Assembly (NCBI GenBank): GCA_949297565.1
Contig: CASFUI010000335.1
Location: 1-11,390 of the forward strand
Direction: 5' to 3'
DNA length: 11,390 nt
DNA from: an uncultured Eubacteriales bacterium
GTDB lineage: Bacteria > Bacillota > Clostridia > Lachnospirales > Lachnospiraceae
The notes beneath the pieces are model-generated. The model was given only the letters and a program-made list of their open reading frames with translations, was not told where the DNA came from and ran no database searches. The translations under genes and the position numbers were made by a program. How positions within the stretch are numbered: position 1 is the stretch's first letter; every line of letters begins with the position of its first letter. Positions 1-3,962 of the stretch are shown piece by piece.

Positions 1-564
1 AAATTTGAGGTTGACGGATTTAATACGGTAATGTGGCAGTACACGTCTACGGAAGGGAATATAGAGGGAGCCCCGGCTCATCTCGATGTAAATATATGCT
101 ATGCAGAGCCGGAAGGAGCAATAGGGAACGCTCAGGACACAGCAGCCGGCGGCGCAGAGTCAGGCACATCCTGCGACACAAAATATCATGTGGGAGATTA
201 TGTTTCTTACTCTTCTATTTATACCTCATCGGATTCGCAGGAGGCTCTAAAGCCTGCAATTTCTGAGGGCACTGTCACAAAGGTAATACCGGGAGCGAGA
301 AATCCTTATCTTATTAACGACGGAACAGGCTGGGTTAACGATGAGGCTATAAATAATGCTTCGGAAGTTCAGGAAGATAATACATCATTTTACAGTTCAA
401 AGGTCAGATTTACCGGAGACACAAATTATAATGGAGTTCCGATAACTGCATATTTTAATGATGACGGTTATGACGTCGGAGAAATAAACGGTGACAGAGC
501 TGTTTTGTATCACAACGGAGATTTGTTTGACGCGGTCAGAACATCGGATATTGAGGTTATATAA
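1..564 (+). CDS. GH25-type lysozyme (endolysin), C-terminal part
   Basis: This is a muramidase-like lysin that would cut the glycan backbone of peptidoglycan. The 5' end is outside the window; frame 1 is open from base 1 to the TAA at 562-564, leaving 187 residues. The first part reads like the last strand of a GH25 barrel: a WQYTS motif, then a glycine-containing linker and LDVNICY, matching the family's usual WQY...(V/L)D(L/V)N..Y ending. After a low-complexity linker rich in G, A and E come two SH3-like modules. One starts at KYHVGDYVSY and the other at VRFTGDTNYNG, and both have short beta-rich GD/GT patterns. They probably bind the cell wall. The catalytic acidic residues of the barrel start lie outside the window. 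An endolysin directly upstream of tail genes is unusual; it could instead be a structural or accessory lysin. The GH25 call is fairly sure, the SH3 call less so. Confidence 0.8.
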   Translation, partial: KFEVDGFNTVMWQYTSTEGNIEGAPAHLDVNICYAEPEGAIGNAQDTAAGGAESGTSCDTKYHVGDYVSYSSIYTSSDSQEALKPAISEGTVTKVIPGARNPYLINDGTGWVNDEAINNASEVQEDNTSFYSSKVRFTGDTNYNGVPITAYFNDDGYDVGEINGDRAVLYHNGDLFDAVRTSDIEVI

Positions 565-581
565 ACGCGGTATATAGGCAA

Positions 582-598
582 AGCGCGGAAATGAGGTA
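582..598 (+). repeat. Direct repeat copy 1 of the 695 gene's RBS region
   Basis: AGCGCGGAAATGAGGTA here matches AGCGCAGAAATGAGGTA at 676-692 in 16 of 17 bases. The second copy supplies the ribosome binding site of the gene at 695. The first copy lies just after the lysozyme stop and has no start codon behind it. The two copies are 94 bp apart and bracket three hairpins, as if a small structured element had inserted and duplicated its target. Confidence 0.7.
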
Positions 599-602
599 AA
601 AA

Positions 603-681
603 GGGGCTGTTAAAAACACCCCATTGACAAGTTTGTGCACGCTCATCCGGCACAAACTTAAGATGCGCAAAAAACAGCGCA
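603..681. repeat. Three consecutive stem-loops in intergenic gap
   Basis: Three inverted repeats follow one another. The first is GGGG-c-TGTT (603-611) with AACACCCC (615-622), which has one bulged C. The second is AAGTTTGTGC (629-638) with GCACAAACTT (650-659), a perfect 10-bp stem with an 11-nt loop. The third is TGCGC (664-668) with GCGCA (677-681). None has a good T-run, so ordinary intrinsic terminators are doubtful, although the first pair could attenuate read-through from the lysozyme gene. The loop of the second hairpin contains CTCAT, which can pair with ATGAG in the ribosome binding site at 686-690. The second hairpin is related, in reverse orientation, to the one at 9132-9162. Confidence 0.65.
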
Positions 682-692
682 GAAATGAGGTA
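676..692 (+). repeat. Direct repeat copy 2, containing the RBS of the 695 gene
   Basis: This is the downstream partner of 582-598. It carries ATGAGG, ending four bases before the ATG at 695, and is the functional copy. Its first bases also form the 3' arm of the third hairpin in the gap, so the RBS sits at the edge of a structured leader. Confidence 0.65.
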
Positions 693-694
693 CT

Positions 695-1090
695 ATGAAA
701 AAGAAAATCAAACTTATGGAAATTTTAAATATCAACAGTGTTATAAAAGCAATTATTGACAATGAAAGGCTGGAGGTATCTCCTCTTCTCAAATTTAAAC
801 TGCTTGGAATTATGAAAAGTTTTGAGCCTTATATTATGAACTATGAAACTGTTAAAAATGACGCTATACGCAAATACGGAAAAACGGATGACAAAGGAAA
901 CATTGAGGTCAGCCCTCAGGATGATGAGTTATGGAAAGCATTTATGGAGGAGATGAGTCCAATAATTAACTCGGAGGAGGCTGTTGAACTGACGCCGTTG
1001 AAACCCGAGGAAATATTTAATTCCGGCGTGCCAAGCGATTATTTGATGAAACTGTACAGTGTTATTGGAAATTCCAAAGAAAGAAGGTAA
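695..1090 (+). CDS. Small phage protein, possibly DUF1617-like
   Basis: This is a 131-residue soluble protein with no signal peptide or membrane segment. Its layout resembles the DUF1617 phage family as I remember it. An N-terminal helical stretch (LNINSVIKAII...SPLLKFKLLGIMK) leads to a long helix ending in a KYG..DDKGNI turn. An acidic segment follows (residues about 75-100, WKAFMEEMSPIINSEEAVEL), then a short C-terminal segment, PLKPEEIF.....PSDYLMKLY. Members are found in phage genomes and have no known function. The gene is followed, with a 3-base gap, by another small gene, so both are probably cotranscribed with the tape measure. A tail assembly role is possible by position, since chaperones usually precede the tape measure, but nothing in the sequence proves it. 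ATG 695 is chosen for the ATGAGG four bases upstream. Confidence 0.75.
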   Translation: MKKKIKLMEILNINSVIKAIIDNERLEVSPLLKFKLLGIMKSFEPYIMNYETVKNDAIRKYGKTDDKGNIEVSPQDDELWKAFMEEMSPIINSEEAVELTPLKPEEIFNSGVPSDYLMKLYSVIGNSKERR

Positions 1091-1093
1091 ATT

Positions 1094-1354
1094 ATGTTTA
1101 AGAAAATCAGGAATTATTTTGAATACAGAAGAAATTTAAAAAAAGTTAAAAAGGAGCTTGTAAAAATGGCTGCCGCTGCTCTTCCGCCACTCAATAAAAC
1201 GGTATCATCTGCAGCAAAAACTGTTGAGAATTTCAGGAAAAACAGCGTGAGAATTGTTGAGATTATGGATTATATCGCGGAAATGGAGCCGGAGGAACTT
1301 CACAGCCTTATTGAGCATGCCCGTATGGAGACGTTAAAAGACAATGACGAATGA
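1094..1354 (+). CDS. Small hypothetical phage protein
   Basis: This is an 86-residue protein I do not recognise. The N-terminal 25 residues are strongly basic (FKKIRNYFEYRRNLKKVKKE). A short alanine/proline-rich stretch (AAAALPPLNK) follows, then an amphipathic helix (SSAAKTVENFRKNSVRIVEIMDYIAEM), ending with an acidic, histidine-containing tail (PEELHSLIEHARME). This suggests a small helical protein rather than an enzyme. The ribosome binding site AGAAGG lies inside the last codons of the preceding gene, six bases before this ATG. The stop overlaps the ATGA at 1351, immediately before the tape measure start. The position between a small phage gene and the tape measure fits a tail assembly accessory protein, but this is inference. 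Confidence 0.7.
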   Translation: MFKKIRNYFEYRRNLKKVKKELVKMAAAALPPLNKTVSSAAKTVENFRKNSVRIVEIMDYIAEMEPEELHSLIEHARMETLKDNDE

Positions 1355-1371
1355 AAGGGGAGAGCACAAAA

Positions 1372-1926
1372 ATGAGTGATACAGAAGTAACATTAAAGGC
1401 AACTCTGGACGCAAGCGGCATCAAAAATGATGTCGCCAAAATCCAGAAAACACTTGATAAGCAGACTGTAAGCCTGCCAGCTGAGATAGACGCCCAGAAG
1501 CTATTAAAGTCGGTACAGACAGTTCTTCCAAAGGTTATAAAGGAACTTGGGAAAATTCCTGAGATTGAGGTGCCGGTGAATTTTTTAATTGATGAAAAGA
1601 TGATTAGCTCCGGAAGTAATTATAAAAGCATTGTTTCCTCTCTTATTAGTACTAAAGAGGCTGAAGAGGCAGTTTCCGGCAGCAATAAGATATCTGTTTC
1701 ATTAAAAGAATTATTAAATGTGTGGAATAAATTTAAAAATGGTATTTCAGTAAGCAGTGTTGTGGATTTTGGTATAAACAAAGTGCTTGAAAAAACAGGA
1801 AGCGAAAATATAGAATTAGAATTATCAGATAGTATCGGTGTTTTAGCCGGTGTGTTATCCGGAACAAAAAATGCAGGTAGGGCAAATTATGCAGTCCCTC
1901 ATACACATATGCCTGCAATGGTATAA
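1372..1926 (+). CDS. Tape measure protein, N-terminal piece (upstream exon)
   Basis: This is the start of a phage tail tape measure, which sets tail length and later helps DNA entry. ATG 1372 (MSDTEVTLKATLD) is chosen over the ATG at 1351 because GGGGAG lies about eight bases upstream. The first residues (EVTLKATLDASGIKNDVAKIQKTL, written here in outline) are the beta-strand plus amphipathic helix common at the start of clostridial tape measures. The frame runs 184 codons and hits TAA at 1924-1926, right at the edge of the group I-like sequence. Such proteins normally exceed a thousand residues, so this is a piece, not a whole. The last ~20 residues (NAGRANYAVPHTHMPAMV) look unlike the preceding helical part and may already belong to the junction. 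Splicing of the following ~2 kb would join it to the frame that reopens near 3932; this needs removal of 3n+1 bases. The alternative is a broken gene. Confidence 0.7.
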   Translation: MSDTEVTLKATLDASGIKNDVAKIQKTLDKQTVSLPAEIDAQKLLKSVQTVLPKVIKELGKIPEIEVPVNFLIDEKMISSGSNYKSIVSSLISTKEAEEAVSGSNKISVSLKELLNVWNKFKNGISVSSVVDFGINKVLEKTGSENIELELSDSIGVLAGVLSGTKNAGRANYAVPHTHMPAMV

Positions 1927-2323
1927 GTTTCTTATACAAAGTATAAGTTTTATATATCATACTTCGTGAAATACACGATTTAATCCCGAGTGGAATAAAC
2001 CACCGTATGTATGAATACATAGCAGATATGGTATCCCTCTAAATTATGGATACACACTTTAGCAATTAAGTGTCTTGAAAATCTGTAAACACACTGCTAC
2101 TCTTCTATTGTGGCGACATGATAGTTTTGTAAAAATGCAGTGCTTCAGATAACGAGCAGATGACAGCGTACAGAATGTACATAAATCCTTTTAAGGAGGA
2201 AATCTCACCATGATGAGTGCTAATCCCAACGACTACCAGGGCGGGCGGTATAAAGATGAAATGCTGTATACTGTAAGGAATAGTCTGTGCTTTGCCGAGT
2301 GTAACGGTTAGTAATTGCTGTTA
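1921..2323 (+). ncRNA. Group I intron-like catalytic core (IStron-like candidate)
   Basis: The core signature is visible by eye. An R-type element AACGACTACC (2229-2238) and an S-type element AAGGAATAGTCTG (2275-2287) share the P7 pairing GACTA (2231-2235) with TAGTC (2281-2285). They closely resemble the ACGACTA...TATAGTCTG pair of the phage T4 td intron (group IA). Between them, CGGTATA (2246-2252) and TATACTG (2267-2273) form a 7-bp P8. Downstream, TAACGG (2302-2307) and CTGTTA (2318-2323) form a P9-like hairpin. Upstream are TCGTG/CACGA (1964-1968/1974-1978, P2-like), TATGTA-tgaa-TACATA (2006-2021), GTATCC/GGATAC (2031-2036/2048-2053) and CACTGC/GCAGTG (2092-2097/2137-2142). I could not place P1, P3 or the exact splice sites. 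The core starts where the tape measure frame closes, which fits a self-splicing intron. In IStrons the 3' splice site lies beyond the cargo, as would be needed here. Confidence 0.7.
2210..2311 (+). CDS. Possible 33-residue ORF lying across the intron core
   Basis: An ATGATG start follows a perfect AAGGAGG (2193-2199) by ten bases. It opens a 33-codon frame (MMSANPNDYQGGRYKDE... to ...CFAECNG) that ends at TAG 2309-2311. The frame covers P7, P8 and most of the S element, so its amino acid sequence is largely dictated by ribozyme bases and may be accidental. Even so, the consensus RBS with ideal spacing is striking in a structural RNA. Ribosomes loading here would disturb folding of the core. 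I do not recognise the peptide. It may be only a purine-rich structural segment, since TCCTT just upstream (2186-2190) can pair with AAGGA and hide it. Confidence 0.25.
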   Translation: MMSANPNDYQGGRYKDEMLYTVRNSLCFAECNG

Positions 2324-2429
2324 AAAATCTCATATTTTACGTTTACATTATTGTGGACTCTTTCTATCGGAGGTTATGAGAAGGTAGAAAATTTTTATAT
2401 GAACAACTGTTTAGTAACTTTTTAATGTA

Positions 2430-2906
2430 TTACCATGTAGTTCCGCATTGATTACATTTATGTGTTTTACCGATTTTACTGCTTGCAATACCAACTAATG
2501 TGAAAGATACTGCTCTATTTATTACTCCTATCTTGGAAATATTGCTGCTTCCACAGCTGGGACATTTTGGTACTCTGCTCTTCTCTTCTAGGATCGCTTT
2601 GCCATGAGCCATTTTAGCATTAAAAGCGTCATCTTTTTGTCCTTTAATATTTATTGCATTATCAAAATAATATTGGTCAAAATTAGGAGAAGTAAAAACA
2701 AGCTCTTCAAGTAGTTTTTGTTTCATTTTTTTACTTAGTAATATTTTGAAGTTTTCGTCTTCAAAGTATTCGTTTGGCACAGGCTTTAATTTATTATTAC
2801 ATATTTCGCAAAATGTATCTTTTTGAATACAATCATCTTCTTGCCAAATCCAACCGCACTTGTCACAATATTCCAATATTTTAAACACATCCTTTTTTAT
2901 TTTCAT
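2430..2906 (-). CDS. Double zinc-ribbon protein, intron cargo
   Basis: This is a 158-residue protein with two metal-binding Cys sets. The N-terminal set is C14-x2-C17 with C33-x2-C36 (YCDKCGW ... FCEICNNK). The C-terminal set is C115-x2-C118 with C151-x2-C154 (CPSCGSS ... CNQCGTTW). The middle (residues 45-110) is helical and charged. The C-terminal ribbon, with CPxCGS, a hydrophobic loop (VSFTLVGIASSKIG) and a closing CxxCG.xW, is a common module in small Firmicutes and phage proteins without a defined job. It lacks HNH, GIY-YIG or LAGLIDADG motifs, so it is not an evident homing endonuclease. It is read against the tape measure and lies wholly in the intervening sequence. The ATG at 2906 has no clear RBS (only GTGG nearby). 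Three GGAG-loop hairpins lie 25-95 bases upstream. It may bind nucleic acid or regulate the element; that is inference. Confidence 0.8.
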   Translation of the reverse strand: MKIKKDVFKILEYCDKCGWIWQEDDCIQKDTFCEICNNKLKPVPNEYFEDENFKILLSKKMKQKLLEELVFTSPNFDQYYFDNAINIKGQKDDAFNAKMAHGKAILEEKSRVPKCPSCGSSNISKIGVINRAVSFTLVGIASSKIGKTHKCNQCGTTW

Positions 2907-2930
2907 AATACCACAAAATTTAAAATATAA

Positions 2931-3000
2931 TAAGCATCTCCATAATGCTTAAAACACAAGTATTCTCCGCAAATACTTGAATAGTATCTCCACAATACTA
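2931..3000. repeat. Array of three stem-loops with a constant 7-nt loop
   Basis: Three perfect hairpins lie in tandem. HP1 is TAAGCAT/ATGCTTA (2931-2951, loop CTCCATA). HP2 is CAAGTATT/AATACTTG (2957-2979, loop CTCCGCA). HP3 is TAGTAT/ATACTA (2982-3000, loop CTCCACA). The stems differ while the loops share CTCCRYA, or TRYGGAG on the minus strand. They would form part of the 5' leader of the zinc-ribbon gene if its transcript starts upstream of 3000. None has a T-run, so they are not ordinary terminators. Two more members are at 3838-3888. Confidence 0.8.
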
Positions 3001-3007
3001 CTTGCTT

Positions 3008-3032
3008 AAATGTAAATAGTACGATATTTAAA
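3008..3032 (+). repeat. Imperfect 25-bp copy of the downstream exon start
   Basis: These 25 bases match 3961-3985 at 23 positions, in the same orientation; the differences are G/T at the fifth base and T/C at the twenty-second. With a six-base gap, similarity continues into AACAATTA (3032-3039 and 3991-3998). The 3961 copy encodes the start of the tape measure exon (NLNSTIFK), so this one looks like a displaced remnant of the target. It lies eight bases from HP3. It also contains ATAGTA (TACTAT on the minus strand), which with TTACAA at 3037-3042 (minus TTGTAA) is a weak promoter candidate, 15-bp spacing, for the zinc-ribbon gene. Confidence 0.75.
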
Positions 3033-3065
3033 ACAATTACAAGTTCTTTTGATGAATATTGTACT

Positions 3066-3097
3066 AAAAAAGAACTGCCAATTTAATGACAGTTCAT
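3066..3097 (-). terminator. Intrinsic terminator of the lipoprotein gene
   Basis: Read on the minus strand, GAACTGTC and GGCAGTTC form an 8-bp stem with one mismatch around an 8-nt AT-rich loop, followed directly by six T. It starts eight bases after the TAA of the lipoprotein gene. This is a textbook rho-independent terminator and makes the lipoprotein gene a self-contained unit that should not run into the zinc-ribbon gene. Confidence 0.8.
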
Positions 3098-3102
3098 ACT
3101 TG

Positions 3103-3777
3103 TTAATTTTCTTTGTATAGTTCGGGAAAGAAAATGCCATTATTCACAATATACATACCTATTGTATAACAGTTTTTATGTTCTTCGTCCATTGATTGAA
3201 AGTATATAATATTGTCTTTTCTGATGTATTTTGGACTTGAAGTATCGCATTCGCAATTATCGCCGTTACATAAATGGTATTGACCTTCTTCGTCAAACCA
3301 AGCATAATCATTTAGGTGTAATTCAAATGTTTTACCCTTTGGAACTTCTGTTTCGTAAAAATCACCTAGCATATTTTTATATTTGTATATAATGTCGTTT
3401 GAAGTTTCTCCTGTAGCCCATTCTGTAATTTCTCGGTCTATTATAATTTGAGTTATATCACTAGAGATTTCTTCGATTGATAAGATTTTACCATCATCAA
3501 AATTATCTTTTGTTGTATCATTGTAAATAATTTCTTTAACAGTATATAGATAAGTATCATCTGCGTTTAATTCGTATTTTTCAGATAAATAGTATGAATA
3601 CTTTGTATCTTCTGTAATTTGATTTGCATCATCAGAAACAAATGCCTCAATATTTTTTTTATAAGACCCATATATATCTGTAGTATAACTTTCATCTTTC
3701 TCATATTTAGAACACCCTGTTAATGATATTATTATAATTGCTAATAATATCATTAAGACATTAAATTTATTTTTCAT
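3103..3777 (-). CDS. Phage-encoded lipoprotein, intron cargo
   Basis: This is a 224-residue predicted surface lipoprotein. It has a basic start (MKNKFN), a hydrophobic run (VLMILLAIIIISL) and the lipobox L19-T20-G21-C22, so signal peptidase II would leave an N-terminal lipidated Cys. The mature part is acidic and Tyr-rich, with no enzyme motif I recognise; two Cys (NCEC, near residue 172) could form a disulfide or a metal site. ATG 3777 is chosen over the TTG at 3789 because GGAG (plus 3790-3793) touches that TTG but lies 12 bases from this ATG. The gene has its own promoter and terminator and is antisense to the tape measure, the usual form of a phage 'moron'. Known phage lipoproteins (T5 Llp; Ltp of streptococcal phage TP-J34, which acts on a tape measure protein) block superinfection. 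That role is likely but inferred. Confidence 0.85.
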   Translation of the reverse strand: MKNKFNVLMILLAIIIISLTGCSKYEKDESYTTDIYGSYKKNIEAFVSDDANQITEDTKYSYYLSEKYELNADDTYLYTVKEIIYNDTTKDNFDDGKILSIEEISSDITQIIIDREITEWATGETSNDIIYKYKNMLGDFYETEVPKGKTFELHLNDYAWFDEEGQYHLCNGDNCECDTSSPKYIRKDNIIYFQSMDEEHKNCYTIGMYIVNNGIFFPELYKEN

Positions 3778-3809
3778 AGTTTGTATCAACTCCTTTTTTA
3801 GTAACAGGT

Positions 3810-3838
3810 ATTATACCAAATATAACCATGAATTTCAA
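3810..3838 (-). promoter_or_regulatory. Sigma-A type promoter of the lipoprotein gene
   Basis: On the minus strand, TTGAAA (plus 3833-3838) and TATAAT (plus 3810-3815) are separated by exactly 17 bases. The expected start is near 3803, giving a leader of about 25 bases that includes AAAGGAG. Its -35 box directly touches hairpin HP4, so a factor binding that hairpin or its DNA could control initiation. It allows expression independent of the phage late operon. Confidence 0.75.
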
Positions 3839-3888
3839 TGTCTAAGCTCCACACTTAGATATGATAACCGTTACTTCATATAACGGTT
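3838..3888. repeat. Pair of stem-loops, same constant-loop family
   Basis: HP4 has TCTAAG/CTTAGA with loop CTCCACA, extended by a G-T and two A-T pairs to 9 bp (3838-3862). HP5 has AACCGTTA/TAACGGTT with loop CTTCATA (3866-3888). The loops match those of the array at 2931-3000 (consensus CTYCRYA), while the stems are different again. They lie directly upstream of the lipoprotein promoter. HP5's 3' arm and flank (TAACGGTTTACTGCTAG) partly resemble the P9-like end of the intron core (TAACGGTTAGTAATTGCTG at 2302-2320), which may help bring the 3' splice region to the core. Confidence 0.75.
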
Positions 3889-3934
3889 TACTGCTAGTCC
3901 ATATAATAGAAATAAAACTATTTATCTATAAAGT

Positions 3935-3962
3935 AGTATAGCCAAACTTACACAATTGGCAA
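3935..3962 (-). promoter_or_regulatory. Possible second, upstream promoter for the lipoprotein gene
   Basis: On the minus strand, TTGCCA (plus 3957-3962) and TATACT (plus 3935-3940) are 16 bases apart. A transcript from here would include HP5 and HP4 as hairpins with GAAG and GGAG in their loops. It overlaps the point where the tape measure frame reopens. In such AT-rich DNA a chance match is easy. Confidence 0.35.

Noticed and set aside
627..655. TTGACA-like promoter in the gap after the lysozyme
   Set aside because: There is no acceptable -10 box at 16-18 bases, only hairpin sequence.
1351..1371. ATG at 1351 as the tape measure start
   Set aside because: It lies upstream of its own GGGGAG motif, which is correctly placed for ATG 1372; no RBS precedes 1351.
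1733..2020. Minus-strand frame of 95 codons across the exon-intron border
   Set aside because: It overlaps both the tape measure piece and the ribozyme core, has no RBS and gives an aromatic-rich sequence typical of antisense AT-rich DNA.
2931..3000. CRISPR array
   Set aside because: The repeated part is only the 7-nt loop; stems and spacing vary, so these are hairpins, not repeat-spacer units.
1921..3955. Group II intron
   Set aside because: I saw no GTGYG start, no domain V-like hairpin and no reverse transcriptase, while group I P7/P8 signatures are present.
2324..3955. TnpA/TnpB genes of a complete IStron
   Set aside because: No plus-strand frame of suitable length and no RuvC or Y1 motifs; only the two minus-strand cargo genes are coding.
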